Source: Pseudorhodoferax sp. Leaf267 | GTDB taxonomy: Bacteria; Pseudomonadota; Gammaproteobacteria; Burkholderiales; Burkholderiaceae_C | Direction: 5' to 3' | NCBI RefSeq assembly: GCF_001422405.1 | Contig: NZ_LMMV01000002.1 | Location: 124,001 to 188,000, forward strand | Length of the DNA: 64,000 nucleotides | Part shown: in pieces, positions 15,285-24,053 of the stretch | Numbering within the stretch: the stretch's first letter is position 1 | How the letters are laid out: every line of letters starts with the position of its first letter | Made by a program: the position numbers and the translations under genes | Notes under the pieces: generated by a model | Database searches by the model: none | The model's input: the letters and a program-made list of their open reading frames with translations, nothing else | Told to the model about the DNA's origin: nothing

Positions 15285-16967
15285 ATGAGCTTCGAAGTGG
15301 ACATCGGCACCAGCAGCCAGCGCGGGCCGCGCGAACGCAACGAGGACTTCGCGGGCACTGTGCAGCAGGCCGGTGCGCTGGTGGCGGCGGTGGCCGATGG
15401 CGTGAGCGCCGGCGGCGAGGGCATGGAGGCGGCGCAGACCACCGTGATGGGCCTGTTGGCCGACTACTTCGCCACGCCCGCGCACTGGGAGCCCACGGCC
15501 GCGCTGGACCGGCTCATTGCCGCGCAGAACAGCTGGCTGTGCGGCCACAACCGGCGCCGTGGCAATGGCAGCGCGCTCACCACCCTGACGGCCCTGGTGC
15601 TGCACGGCCAGAGCTTCACGCTGGCCCATGTGGGCGACACGCGCGCCTGGCGTGTGCGCGCAGGCGAGGGCGCCGAGCTGCTCACGGCCGACCACGCCCA
15701 CCCGCACCCGGACATGCGCAGCCAGCTCACGCGCGCCATCGGCCTGGACGACGCCGTGCGCGTGGACTACCTGCAGGGCGACGTGCGCGTGGGCGATGGC
15801 TTCGTGCTGACCAGCGACGGCGTGCACGGCCTGCTGCGCCCCGCGCAACTGGCCGCACTGGCCCTGGCCGGCGACGCTCAGGCCGCGAGCGAGGCGCTGG
15901 TGCAGGCCGCGCTGGCGGCCGGTGGACGCGACAACGCCACCGCGCTGGTGCTGCGCATCCGCGGGCTGGACGCGCGCCAGCTGCACGACGAGTTGGGCGA
16001 CGTGCGCCGGCTGCTGCCGCCGCCCGTGCTCAAGGTGGGCGATGTGCTGGACGGCTACCAGGTCACGCACCTGGTGGCCGACAGCGGCGTGCACCGGCTC
16101 TACCAGGCGCGCGACGTTGCCAGCCGCGCCTTGGTGGCGATCAAGACGCTGAGCCCTGGCCGCGCCAGCGACCCCGAGGAGCGGGTCATGCTGGCGCACG
16201 AAGCCTGGCTGGGCCAACGCTTCGGCGGCGTTGGCGGCCTGGTGCGCGTGCACCCGCGCGCGGCCGGGGCCACGGCGCTCTATACCGTGTTCGACTGGCA
16301 TGCCGGCCGCACGCTGGAGCAGCTGCGCCAGGCCGATGGCCGCCCCGCCGTCACGCCCTTCATCGACGCGGCCGTGGCCGTGGTGCGCGTGCTCGGCCGG
16401 CTGCACCGCCAGGGCGTGGTGCACCGTGACATCAAGCCAGGCAACCTGCACCTGGGCGACGACGGCCAGTGGCGCGTGATCGACCTGGGCGTGGCCTTGT
16501 CCGGCCGCGAGAGCGCGGCCCAGCGCGAGCTGCACGCGGGCACGCCCAGCTACATGAACCCCGAGCAGTGGGAAGGCGGCATGGCCGACGCCGGCAGCGA
16601 TTTGTTCGCCTTCGGCGTCACGCTGTACCAGTGGCTCACGGGCCGGTTGCCTTATGGCGAGATCGAGCCCTACCAGAGCGGCCGCTACCGGCGCGACCCG
16701 GTCGCGCCCTCGCGCATCCGCGCCGACGTGCCGATCTGGCTCGACCATTTGCTGCTCAAGGCCGTGGCGCGCGACCCGCGCCAGCGCTTCGAGACCGCCG
16801 AAGAAATGCTGCTCGCGCTGGAGCGCGGCGCCTCGCGCCCAATCGCCGCGCCGCTGGCCACGCCCCTGCTGCGCCGCGACCCGGCCGCCGCGTGGAAGCT
16901 CGGCTTGCTGCTGTCGTTGCTGTTCAACGTGCTGCTCGTGCTGTGGCTGCTGTTCCTGCCACATTGA
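15285..16967 (+). CDS. PP2C phosphatase - Ser/Thr kinase fusion with C-terminal membrane anchor
   Basis: 560 residues. Residues 1 to about 235 are a PP2C phosphatase: RGPRERNEDF, VADGVSAGGEG (metal Asp), HVGDTRAWR, TSDGVHGLL and GRDNATALVL. Residues about 255-530 are a Hanks-type kinase: VAIK lysine, HRDIKPGN (380-387), DLG at 400-402 in place of DFG, and a GTPSYMNPEQ activation segment. A single hydrophobic helix (about 540-558) ends the protein, so both catalytic domains face the cytoplasm. Such fusions recur beside nitrate genes in betaproteobacteria. Opposing activities in one chain suggest control of a shared target, perhaps a transporter or reductase of this cluster; the target is not known. 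Confidence 0.9.
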   Translation: MSFEVDIGTSSQRGPRERNEDFAGTVQQAGALVAAVADGVSAGGEGMEAAQTTVMGLLADYFATPAHWEPTAALDRLIAAQNSWLCGHNRRRGNGSALTTLTALVLHGQSFTLAHVGDTRAWRVRAGEGAELLTADHAHPHPDMRSQLTRAIGLDDAVRVDYLQGDVRVGDGFVLTSDGVHGLLRPAQLAALALAGDAQAASEALVQAALAAGGRDNATALVLRIRGLDARQLHDELGDVRRLLPPPVLKVGDVLDGYQVTHLVADSGVHRLYQARDVASRALVAIKTLSPGRASDPEERVMLAHEAWLGQRFGGVGGLVRVHPRAAGATALYTVFDWHAGRTLEQLRQADGRPAVTPFIDAAVAVVRVLGRLHRQGVVHRDIKPGNLHLGDDGQWRVIDLGVALSGRESAAQRELHAGTPSYMNPEQWEGGMADAGSDLFAFGVTLYQWLTGRLPYGEIEPYQSGRYRRDPVAPSRIRADVPIWLDHLLLKAVARDPRQRFETAEEMLLALERGASRPIAAPLATPLLRRDPAAAWKLGLLLSLLFNVLLVLWLLFLPH

Positions 16968-17009
16968 GCGCACGGTGAGGGGGCCGGGGCGGCGCATGGT
17001 GATGTGCCT

Positions 17010-18281
17010 TCAGGCCCGCTTGCGGCGTGGCATGGTGCGCGGGCTGTGCGCGACGGGCGCCGTGGTGCGTGCGCGGCCACCCTTTTCGGCCCAGGTGCGC
17101 GTCCAGCGGATCTGCATCACGCGCATCACGCCCAGCATGATCACGGCCAGCACCGCGAACAGCACGAAGCCCCCGGCATAGGTGCCCAGGTACTGCTTGG
17201 ACAGGCCCATGGCATTGGGCACCAGGCCACCGCCCAGCGCGCCGATCTCGCCGATCATGGAGCCGGCCACGGCCGTGGTGGTGGGCCAGCGCAGCGGCAC
17301 CAGCTGGAACAGCGCGCCGTTGCCCGCGCCCAGCGCCGCGAAGCACACCATCAGGATCAGCGTGGTGAGCACCAGCGAGCTGGACGCGAAGCCCACGCCC
17401 CCCAGGCAGACCGCCACCACGCACAGCACGATGGTCAGCGTGTTCACGCCGCCCCAGCGGTCCGACACCCAGCCGCCGGCCACGCGCACGGCCGCGGCCA
17501 TGAAGGCGGCCAGCATGGTGAGCTGGCCGGCCTGCACCTTGCTCACGCCAAACTGGTCGTAGTAATAGCTGGGCAGGAAGGTGGTCAGGCCGATGAAGCC
17601 GCCGAAGGTCACGCCGTAGATCAGGCTGAAGGCCCAGCCGTCTTTCTCGAACAAACAGGCCACGTGCTCGCGCAGGCTGGCGTGCGCATCCACATCGGGC
17701 GGCTCCTTGGCGAACACGATCATTACCACCATGGGGATGGCGATGGCGCCGGCCGCCACCGCGTACACCGCCTGCCAGCCCAGCCAGGCCGCCAGCGGCG
17801 GCGCCACCAGCACCGACACGGCCGTGCCGATGTTGCCCGCGCCCACCAGGCCCATGGCCAGACCCTTGTGCTGCGGCGGGTACCAGCCCGAGCCCAGCGA
17901 CAGCGCCACGCCGAAGCTGGCGCCCGCGATGCCCAGGAGCACGCCCATGGCCAGCAGGTCGTTGAAGGTGTGCACGAAGAAGAAGCCGAACAGCATGGCC
18001 ACGGCGATCAGCCCCATCTCCACTAGCGTGGCCTTCTTGCGTCCGATGTACTGCGCCAGCACGCCGAGCGGAAAGCGCATCAGCGCGCCCGCGATGATGG
18101 GCACCGACAGCATCAGCCCCTTCTGCGCGGGTGACAGGTCGAAGGTCTCGCCGATGAACGGCGCCATGGCGCCGTTCAGCACCCAGATGCAGCAAGAGAA
18201 GCTGAAGTACACGAACGCGGCGAACAGCGTGGGGCTGTGGCCGGCGCGCAGGAAGTTCTGGAAGTGCGGCATGGCGTTCAT
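17010..18281 (-). CDS. narK: NarK-type nitrate/nitrite transporter (MFS)
   Basis: 423 residues with about twelve hydrophobic segments. The nitrate-family signatures GLVGAGNIGTAVSVL and GAGNGALFQLVP, with the conserved FQLVPLRWP, identify a NarK/NasA-type major facilitator in the inner membrane. I use the ATG at 18281; a GTG three codons upstream (18290) is possible, and neither has an obvious ribosome site. It converges on the phosphatase/kinase gene. A long hairpin with an ANTAR-like loop lies in its leader. Confidence 0.94.
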   Translation of the reverse strand: MNAMPHFQNFLRAGHSPTLFAAFVYFSFSCCIWVLNGAMAPFIGETFDLSPAQKGLMLSVPIIAGALMRFPLGVLAQYIGRKKATLVEMGLIAVAMLFGFFFVHTFNDLLAMGVLLGIAGASFGVALSLGSGWYPPQHKGLAMGLVGAGNIGTAVSVLVAPPLAAWLGWQAVYAVAAGAIAIPMVVMIVFAKEPPDVDAHASLREHVACLFEKDGWAFSLIYGVTFGGFIGLTTFLPSYYYDQFGVSKVQAGQLTMLAAFMAAAVRVAGGWVSDRWGGVNTLTIVLCVVAVCLGGVGFASSSLVLTTLILMVCFAALGAGNGALFQLVPLRWPTTTAVAGSMIGEIGALGGGLVPNAMGLSKQYLGTYAGGFVLFAVLAVIMLGVMRVMQIRWTRTWAEKGGRARTTAPVAHSPRTMPRRKRA

Positions 18282-18385
18282 GGGCGACACGGCGCCCCGC
18301 GCGGGGTCGCTGCATCCAATGGGGTGTGGAGGGGAGCGCCAGCGGCCATTGCCAGCGCTCGATCGACCGGGTGCGGTGCGCCCGG

Positions 18386-18446
18386 GGTGCGTCCGAAGGG
18401 TTCGGATTCACCAAAGCGGTGCGTCATTGCACCGCCCTTTGAATCC
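18386..18446 (-). promoter_or_regulatory. Candidate ANTAR-responsive RNA leader of narK
   Basis: On the minus strand GCGGTGC and GCACCGC (18435-18429, 18422-18416) close a hexaloop AATGAC, which has A at position 1 and G at position 4, as in RNA targets of ANTAR proteins. An outer 7-bp stem GGATTCA/TGAATCC (18446-18440 with 18410-18404) extends it. A second hairpin, TCCGAA/TTCGGA inside GGTG/CACC (18412-18386), shares bases with that outer stem, so the two are mutually exclusive. No U-run follows, so it is not a standard intrinsic terminator. The whole 18282-18555 gap holds no gene. Confidence 0.5.
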
Positions 18447-18555
18447 AGCAAGAGCCGTGCCCGCTCCCCCCGGCCCTCATGCGAACGCAGCGTGGATGTC
18501 ATCGTGCCGGGCCGTGTGTTGGCTGCGGTGGGTGCTCTGTGCCGGCGCCCGCCGC

Positions 18556-19437
18556 TCAGTGAAACCCCAGCACCATGGCCGCGCGCATCTGCCCGCCGGG
18601 CGCGACCGGAATGGTGATCGCCGCACCGTCCACCACCGGCTGGCCGCTGGCCAGCACGCTGGCGACCACGCCGGCCTGGCCCGCGGGTGCCACGCCTTCC
18701 AGCACGCCCTCGGCCTCCGAGAAGCCGAAACTGCGCCGCGGCGGCTCGCCGGCATGGCCGGCTTCCCAGATGCCCACGCTGCTGGCGATCGGCGTGGCCA
18801 GGGCCGACAGGAAGGTGATCACGAAGACCTGGCCCTCGGGCGTGGTGCACGGGATCGCAAAGCCGCGGTTGATGCCGACCTTGATGGCGCCCTCGGCGCG
18901 CAGAAAGCCCGAGCCCTTGCCCAGGTCGGGCAGGAACACGGGGCTTTCCGACTCCCACACGCGGCCGGGCAGGCCTGTGCCCTTGCGGAAGGCGGTGGCG
19001 CGCGAGATGAACTCGAAGGTGTCGCCCGTCGTGCCGTAGTAGCCGTCCACCAGCTTGAGGTCGGCCGGCGCATCGGCATCGTTGGCCCACAGCTCGATGG
19101 CGCCGGCATGGGCCTCGTCGTCGCCGCAGAACAGCACCACCACGGCGCGCAGCGTGCTGCCGTCGAAGATGGGCAGCGCGATGCCGCAGGTCAGCCCCGC
19201 CGCCTGCGCCGCCGGGCCGCGGCGGAAGTAGGAGTTGGTGAGGTCCTTGAGCACGATGGGGTGGCCCAGGTCCCAGGCCTGGCCGGGCAGGCCCTCGCCA
19301 CGGCCGAAGCACAGGTGCTCGGTGGCGGCTTCGAAGCGCGTGGCGCTGCCGAACACGCCGCCGCCATATTCCAGCAGGCTGCCGTCCGCACTCGGCAGCC
19401 AGTATTCGACGACGCGGATGAAGGTGGTGCGCGACAT
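18556..19437 (-). CDS. Tandem-GAF-like sensor protein of the nitrate cluster
   Basis: 293 residues, no signal peptide or membrane segment, no output domain. Two repeats are visible: FGRGEGLPGQAWDLGHPIVL (about 50-69) and FRKGTGLPGRVWESESPVFL (about 158-177), each followed by a hydrophobic GIALPIF or GFAIPC strand, the layout of GAF domains. I chose the ATG at 19437 because AAGGAG lies 7 bases upstream. It follows nrtD by 10 bp in the same direction, so it is co-transcribed with the importer. A small-molecule or redox-sensing role in nitrate control is inference. Confidence 0.72.
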   Translation of the reverse strand: MSRTTFIRVVEYWLPSADGSLLEYGGGVFGSATRFEAATEHLCFGRGEGLPGQAWDLGHPIVLKDLTNSYFRRGPAAQAAGLTCGIALPIFDGSTLRAVVVLFCGDDEAHAGAIELWANDADAPADLKLVDGYYGTTGDTFEFISRATAFRKGTGLPGRVWESESPVFLPDLGKGSGFLRAEGAIKVGINRGFAIPCTTPEGQVFVITFLSALATPIASSVGIWEAGHAGEPPRRSFGFSEAEGVLEGVAPAGQAGVVASVLASGQPVVDGAAITIPVAPGGQMRAAMVLGFH

Positions 19438-19447
19438 GGCAGCTCCT

Positions 19448-20251
19448 TCAGGCGGCCTTCTCGACATGCGCCTGGCGCGTGTAGAGGAAGTCGATCACGG
19501 CCTTGCGGTACATCACGTAGTGGCGGTCCTCGGCCAGCTCCACGCGGTTGCGCGGGCGCGGCAGGTTCACGCTGAGCACCTCGCCGATGGTGGCGGCCGG
19601 GCCGTTGGTCATCATCACGATCTTGTCGGACAGCAGCACGGCCTCGTCCACGTCGTGCGTGACCATGACCACCGTGCTCTGCGTCTTCTGCACGATGGCC
19701 AGCAGCTCGTCCTGCAGCTTGGCCCGGGTCAGCGCATCCAGCGCTCCGAAGGGCTCGTCCATCAGCAGCACCTTGGGCTCCATGGCCAGCGCCCGGGCGA
19801 TGCCCACGCGCTGCTTCATGCCGCCGGAGATTTCGCCGGGCCGCTTCTGTGTGGCGGGCGTGAGGCCCACGAGCGCCAGCGCGGCGTCGGTGCGGGCCTT
19901 GAGCTGGGTCTTGGTTTCCGTGGGGCCGAACACGCGCTCCACGCCCAGGTAGATGTTCTCGAAGCAGGTCAGCCAGGGCAGCAGCGAGTGGTTCTGGAAC
20001 ACCACCGCGCGCTCGGGGCCGGGGCCGGCGATCTCGCGGTTGGCGCACAGCAGCACGCCCTCGGTCGGCTTGGTCAGGCCGGCGATCAGGTTCAGCAGCG
20101 TGCTCTTGCCGCAGCCCGAGTGGCCGATCAGCGCGACGAACTCGCCCTTGGCCACGGTGAGGTGGATGTCGCGCAGCGCGATGAAGGGGCCGCGCGCGGT
20201 CTTGAAGGTCTGCTCGACGTTCTGGATGTCGATGAATTTCGCGTCGCTCAT
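19448..20251 (-). CDS. nrtD: Nitrate-type ABC transporter, ATP-binding protein
   Basis: 267 residues. Walker A GHSGCGKST, signature SGGMKQR, Walker B VLLMDEPFGALD and the His switch VTHDVDEA are all intact. The sequence is of the NrtD/SsuB/TauB class; the neighbours nrtA, nrtB and nasR point to nitrate or nitrite. The start at 20251 overlaps the nrtB stop (ATGA), giving coupled translation. Cytoplasmic energy-coupling subunit. Confidence 0.92.
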   Translation of the reverse strand: MSDAKFIDIQNVEQTFKTARGPFIALRDIHLTVAKGEFVALIGHSGCGKSTLLNLIAGLTKPTEGVLLCANREIAGPGPERAVVFQNHSLLPWLTCFENIYLGVERVFGPTETKTQLKARTDAALALVGLTPATQKRPGEISGGMKQRVGIARALAMEPKVLLMDEPFGALDALTRAKLQDELLAIVQKTQSTVVMVTHDVDEAVLLSDKIVMMTNGPAATIGEVLSVNLPRPRNRVELAEDRHYVMYRKAVIDFLYTRQAHVEKAA

Positions 20252-21168
20252 GACTTCACTTCCTCGAAGGTGAATGCGGATGCCAGCTTGATGAGTGCGA
20301 ACTCCAGCAGCAGGCCCACGATGCCGATCACGAAGATCGCGATGATGATGTTCTTGACGTTGAGGTTGTTCCACTCGTCCCACACCCAGAAGCCGATGCC
20401 CACGCCACCGGTCAGCATCTCGGCCGCCACGATCACGAGCCACGCCGTGCCCACGGCCAGGCGCACGCCGGTCAGCATGTAGGGCAGCACGGCGGGGAAC
20501 AAAATCTTGCTGACGATCTTCCATTCGGAGAGGTTCAGCACGCGGGCCACGTTCATGTAGTCCTGCGGCACGCGCTGCACGCCCACCGCGGTGTTGATGA
20601 TCATGGGCCAGATCGAGCAGATGAAGATGGTCCAGATGGCGGCCGGGTTGGCGCCCTTGAACACCAGCAAACCGATGGGCAGCCAGGCCAGCGGCGATAC
20701 CGGGCGCAACAGGCTGATCAGCGGGTTGAACATGCGCGACAGAAAATTGAAGCGCCCGATGGCGAAGCCCGCCGGGATGCCGACCAGCGCCGCCAGGCCG
20801 AAGCCCAGCGCCACGCGCTGCAGCGAGGACAGCACGTTCCAGCCCACGCCCTGGTCGTTCGGGCCGTTGGAATAGAAGGGGTTGCTGAACACGTCGACCG
20901 CCTGCGCGAAGGTGTCGCGTGGTGTGGGAATGCTGCCGCTCGTGCTGATGGAGACGATCTCCCACAGCACGACCAGCAGGCCCAGGCCCGCGATGGGCGG
21001 CAGCACGCGCAGCCACAGGCCGCGCCAGTCGAACGGCATCTTGCGCACGGCCGGGGTGGCTGGCGCCGCCGCGTCGTTGGCAGCAGTCTTGGCAACGGAT
21101 TTGAGTTCGCGTGCCGGCGTCTCGGCCGCGACGGCTTCGAGGGGGGAATGGAAAACAGCGGAAACCAT
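20248..21168 (-). CDS. nrtB: Nitrate-type ABC transporter, permease
   Basis: 306 residues. A Pro/Ala-rich cytoplasmic N-terminus (about 45 residues) precedes six or so hydrophobic helices; the EAA-like loop is near VPQDYMNVARVLNLSEW. NrtB family. AAGGAG lies 7 bases before the ATG at 21168. It follows nrtA by 32 bp and overlaps nrtD. Confidence 0.92.
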   Translation of the reverse strand: MVSAVFHSPLEAVAAETPARELKSVAKTAANDAAAPATPAVRKMPFDWRGLWLRVLPPIAGLGLLVVLWEIVSISTSGSIPTPRDTFAQAVDVFSNPFYSNGPNDQGVGWNVLSSLQRVALGFGLAALVGIPAGFAIGRFNFLSRMFNPLISLLRPVSPLAWLPIGLLVFKGANPAAIWTIFICSIWPMIINTAVGVQRVPQDYMNVARVLNLSEWKIVSKILFPAVLPYMLTGVRLAVGTAWLVIVAAEMLTGGVGIGFWVWDEWNNLNVKNIIIAIFVIGIVGLLLEFALIKLASAFTFEEVKS

Positions 21169-21200
21169 GGGGTGCTCCTTGTGGGCCTGTGGGGCGTTGA

Positions 21201-22457
21201 TCAGGCCTTGACCTTGAAACCGTCGGCGTACTTCTTCGGGTCCTTGCCGTCCCAGACCACGCCGTCCATCAGCTTGCTGCTGCGCATCGGGTCCTTGGGC
21301 ACGCTGACCTTCAGCGCGCTGGCGGCCTGCTTGTAGAGGTCGATCTGGTTGATCTGCTGGGCCACGGCCAGGTAGTCCGGGTGTTCCTTGAGCAGGCCCC
21401 AGCGCTTGTGCTGCGTGAGGAACCACATGCCGTCGGACAGGTAGGGGAAGTTCACCGCGCCGTCGTCGAAGAATTTCATGTGGTTGGGGTCGTCCCAGGT
21501 CTTGCCCATGCCGTTGTCGTAGCGGCCCAGGATGCGCTGGTTGATGGCGTCGGCGCTGGTGTTGATGTAGGACTTCTCGGCCACCGTGTCGGCCATCTTG
21601 GCCTTGTTCTGCAGGTTGGCATCGATCCACTTGCCGGCCTCCATCACGGCCATCATCACGGCGCGGCAGGTGTTGGGGTTGGCCTTCACGAATGCGGCCT
21701 GCGCGCCGAGCACCTTCTCTGGGTGGTCCTTCCAGATGTCCTGCGTGGTGCTGGCGGTGACGCCGATCTTGTCGATGATGGCGCGCTGGTTCCAGGGCTC
21801 GCCGACGCAGAAGCCGTCCATGTTGCCCACGCGCATGTTGGCCACCATCTGCGGTGGCGGCACGACGATGACCTTGGCATCGGTCACGGGGTTGATGCCA
21901 GAGGCGGCCATCCAGTAGTTCAGCCACATGGTGTGCGTGCTGGTCGGGAAGGTGCCGGCGAAGGTGTAGGTGCGCTTGTCCGCGGCCATGAGCTTGGCCA
22001 GCGAGGGGCCGTCCACCGCGCCCTTGTCGGCGAGTTGCTTGGACAGCGTGATGGCCTGGCCGTTGCGGTTCAGGCCCATCAGCACGGCCATGTCCTTCTT
22101 GGGGCTGCCCACGCCCACGTGCACGCCATAGACGAGGCCGTACAGCACATGGGCCATGTCCAGCTCGCCGTTGGACAGTTTGTCGCGCACGCCGGCCCAG
22201 CTGGCTTCCTTGCTGAGCACAATCTTCACGCCGTACTTCTGGTCCAGGCCCAGCACGGAAGCCATCACCACGCTGGCGCAATCGGTCAGCGGGATGAAGC
22301 CGATCTTGACTTCCTTCTTCTCCGGGGCGTCCGAGCCGGCGGCCCAGGCGGCGCGGTGGCCCAGGGTGGTCAGCCAGGTGGCGGCGGTGGCAGCGCCGGC
22401 CTTGCGGATGAAGTCGCGGCGGCCTGGCGTGGCAAGTCGGGAAGCGCGTGGGTGCAT
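21201..22457 (-). CDS. nrtA: Nitrate-type ABC transporter, Tat-exported binding protein
   Basis: 418 residues. The N-terminus has a twin-arginine signal (GRRDFIRKAGAATAA) ending near AAWAAG, then the CmpA/NrtA fold starting KIGFIPLTDCASVVMA. It captures nitrate or nitrite in the periplasm for NrtB/NrtD. AGGAG lies before the ATG at 22457. Upstream is a 322-bp leader region holding an intrinsic terminator and an ANTAR-type hairpin, so expression is probably controlled by NasR antitermination. Confidence 0.93.
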   Translation of the reverse strand: MHPRASRLATPGRRDFIRKAGAATAATWLTTLGHRAAWAAGSDAPEKKEVKIGFIPLTDCASVVMASVLGLDQKYGVKIVLSKEASWAGVRDKLSNGELDMAHVLYGLVYGVHVGVGSPKKDMAVLMGLNRNGQAITLSKQLADKGAVDGPSLAKLMAADKRTYTFAGTFPTSTHTMWLNYWMAASGINPVTDAKVIVVPPPQMVANMRVGNMDGFCVGEPWNQRAIIDKIGVTASTTQDIWKDHPEKVLGAQAAFVKANPNTCRAVMMAVMEAGKWIDANLQNKAKMADTVAEKSYINTSADAINQRILGRYDNGMGKTWDDPNHMKFFDDGAVNFPYLSDGMWFLTQHKRWGLLKEHPDYLAVAQQINQIDLYKQAASALKVSVPKDPMRSSKLMDGVVWDGKDPKKYADGFKVKA

Positions 22458-22495
22458 GTCAACTCCTGAGATGGCGAAGAGGCGAGGAAAAACAA

Positions 22496-22549
22496 AACGG
22501 CGTCCATTTCGCACCTGAGCAAACACGCAGATGGGAAATGGACGCCGTT
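22496..22549 (-). terminator. Leader terminator upstream of nrtA
   Basis: On the minus strand AACGGCGTCCATTTC (22549-22535) pairs perfectly over 15 bp with GAAATGGACGCCGTT (22510-22496), followed by TTGTTTTTCC. It lies between nasR and nrtA, about 40 bases before the nrtA start, so without antitermination transcription should stop before nrtA. The rest of 22458-22779 contains no gene. Confidence 0.88.
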
Positions 22550-22575
22550 GTCCAAAAGGTGGCACGAGGGCCGAA

Positions 22576-22595
22576 GCAGACCGCCGTTGGCCTGC
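22576..22595 (-). promoter_or_regulatory. ANTAR-target hairpin (hexaloop AACGGC)
   Basis: On the minus strand GCAGGCC and GGTCTGC form a 7-bp stem (one G-U pair) closing AACGGC: A at loop position 1 and G at position 4, the rule for RNA bound by ANTAR proteins. It sits 26 bases upstream of the nrtA leader terminator. The loop AACGGCG is also complementary to CGCCGTT in the terminator's 3' arm, so a competing pairing is possible. I did not find a convincing first hairpin of the usual pair. Confidence 0.7.
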
Positions 22596-22746
22596 GCATG
22601 AAAGAGCTATTGCAGGTTGTGTGCCAAGTTTTGGTGGCGCTTGGAGTTGTGCTGTTTTCCGTTTGCCATCAACGCTCTAGGTGCCGTTCGTCACCCAGGG
22701 GCCTCGCCGGGAAGGCGGGCGATTCTGGTGCGTGGGGCTGCGCGAG

Positions 22747-22761
22747 GCACAAGAGTTGTGC
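22747..22761. promoter_or_regulatory. Inverted repeat GCACAA-N3-TTGTGC between nasR and nrtA
   Basis: Perfect 6-bp half sites with a 3-bp spacer, about 20 bp after the nasR stop codon and upstream of the nrtA leader hairpins. It could be a regulator site for the nrtA promoter, or a short RNA hairpin. No sigma-54 -24/-12 pair was found nearby. Confidence 0.3.
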
Positions 22762-22779
22762 GGCGCAGCAATGGTGCGT

Positions 22780-23994
22780 TCAAAGGTAGTCGGACATCGC
22801 CAGTACCGACTGCGCCACGTCGAGCAGCCGGCGGTTCTGGTTCATTGCCGTCTGGCGCAGCATCTTGTGCGCCTCGGCCTCGTCGACCTTGCGCGCGGCC
22901 ATCAGCAGGCCCTTGGCGCGCTCGATCAACTTGCGCTCGTTCAGCGAGGCCCGCACGGTCTCGAGCTCGTCGTTCATCTCCTGCAGGCGCTGCGACTGCT
23001 CCTGCACCATGGTCAGGATGGAGCGGTCCAGCTGCGGGCCGTAGCCCGCCGTGCGCTCGCTGGCGCCGGCCTGGGCCTCGTGCGACAGCGTCGCCAGGAT
23101 GGCCTGCTGGTCGCGCAGCTCGGCGCGCGCGCTGGCGATGCGTGTCTCGCACAACGTGCGCAGGCGGGTGGCCAGCAGCTCTTCGACTTCGCGCATGAGG
23201 TCGATGCGCAGCGTGCAGGCGTCGTACCAGCCCTGGCTCAGGTCCGGGTCCAGGTGGCCGTCGGCGCGCGGCGCGCAGCCGATGCGGCGCAGGCGCTCCA
23301 GGTCGGCGAGCGGGCTGGCCTTCTCGGCGGCCTGCCAGGCCTCGCGCACGGATGCATCCGAAAAATTCATCGCCACCTGGAAGCAGCGCTCCTGCGACTC
23401 GATCAGGTGCAGCCACTGCTGCTGGTGTGCGCCGTCGGCATGGCCCGAAGCGAAGCAGCCGCCGCCGAAGGCGCGTTCCTGGCCGGAGAACTCCTTGCCC
23501 TGCATGAAGTTGAACATCGCCACCAACGCGCGCGAGATGTCGGGATCGGTCGCGCTGTCGGCGGCCTCGAACACCACGGCCAGCAGGCCGGCGAGCAGCC
23601 GCACGAAGGCAGCGGTGGATTCATCCTGGCCCAGGGCCTGCGCCGCGATGCGCGCGCGCAGGTCGGGCAGCGCGTCCAGCCCGTGCAGCACCACCGCGAT
23701 GCGGTTGAACAGGCGCGCGCCATTGCGCACCTGCCCGGCCTGGGTGTCCAGCGCATCGAACTGGCCACGCACCTCGCGCGCGATGGCGTCGCATGTGCCG
23801 ATCTGGGCCGTGCGTTGTTCGGCAAAGCGCGTGCCGCCGGACGCGAGGAAGACGTTGGACATGCCACGCTCGCGCTGCAGCGCGTGGACCAGGCGGCCGA
23901 TGGCGCCGACCAGCGCACTCGTCAGCGCGAGCTGCTCGAGTTCGCCGATCTCGCATTCGCGCGCCGCGATCAGAAAAGTAAGGCCTGTTTTCAT
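22780..23994 (-). CDS. nasR: Nitrate/nitrite-responsive antiterminator (NIT-ANTAR)
   Basis: 404 residues. Residues about 25-250 are a NIT domain ([18 protein letters not shown] is its typical opening), which senses nitrate and nitrite. The last 75 or so residues are an ANTAR RNA-binding domain ([34 protein letters not shown], quoted here only to name it, with K-R-K-G-M/L-L and AMNQNRRL motifs). Klebsiella NasR has the same architecture and releases a leader terminator on binding nitrate. It lies directly upstream of, and in the same direction as, the nrtA leader that carries the matching RNA signals. Cytoplasmic. Confidence 0.95.
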   Translation of the reverse strand: MKTGLTFLIAARECEIGELEQLALTSALVGAIGRLVHALQRERGMSNVFLASGGTRFAEQRTAQIGTCDAIAREVRGQFDALDTQAGQVRNGARLFNRIAVVLHGLDALPDLRARIAAQALGQDESTAAFVRLLAGLLAVVFEAADSATDPDISRALVAMFNFMQGKEFSGQERAFGGGCFASGHADGAHQQQWLHLIESQERCFQVAMNFSDASVREAWQAAEKASPLADLERLRRIGCAPRADGHLDPDLSQGWYDACTLRIDLMREVEELLATRLRTLCETRIASARAELRDQQAILATLSHEAQAGASERTAGYGPQLDRSILTMVQEQSQRLQEMNDELETVRASLNERKLIERAKGLLMAARKVDEAEAHKMLRQTAMNQNRRLLDVAQSVLAMSDYL

Positions 23995-24053
23995 CGTGTG
24001 GGGTTCGACGGGGCCAGCAACATCCGTGCCGCCGCCCCACTACACTGCGCGCC

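Noticed and set aside
18282-18385. Intrinsic terminator before narK
   Set aside because: CCCC/GGGG and CCGGG/CCCGG hairpins are present but no U-run follows on the minus strand.
22596-22650. First hairpin of the usual two-hairpin ANTAR target before nrtA
   Set aside because: Several 3-4 bp stems are possible, none with a hexaloop having A1 and G4; not claimed.
22747-22800. Sigma-54 -24/-12 promoter for nrtA
   Set aside because: GCACCATTGCTG resembles the elements but the spacing between the GG and GC parts is wrong.
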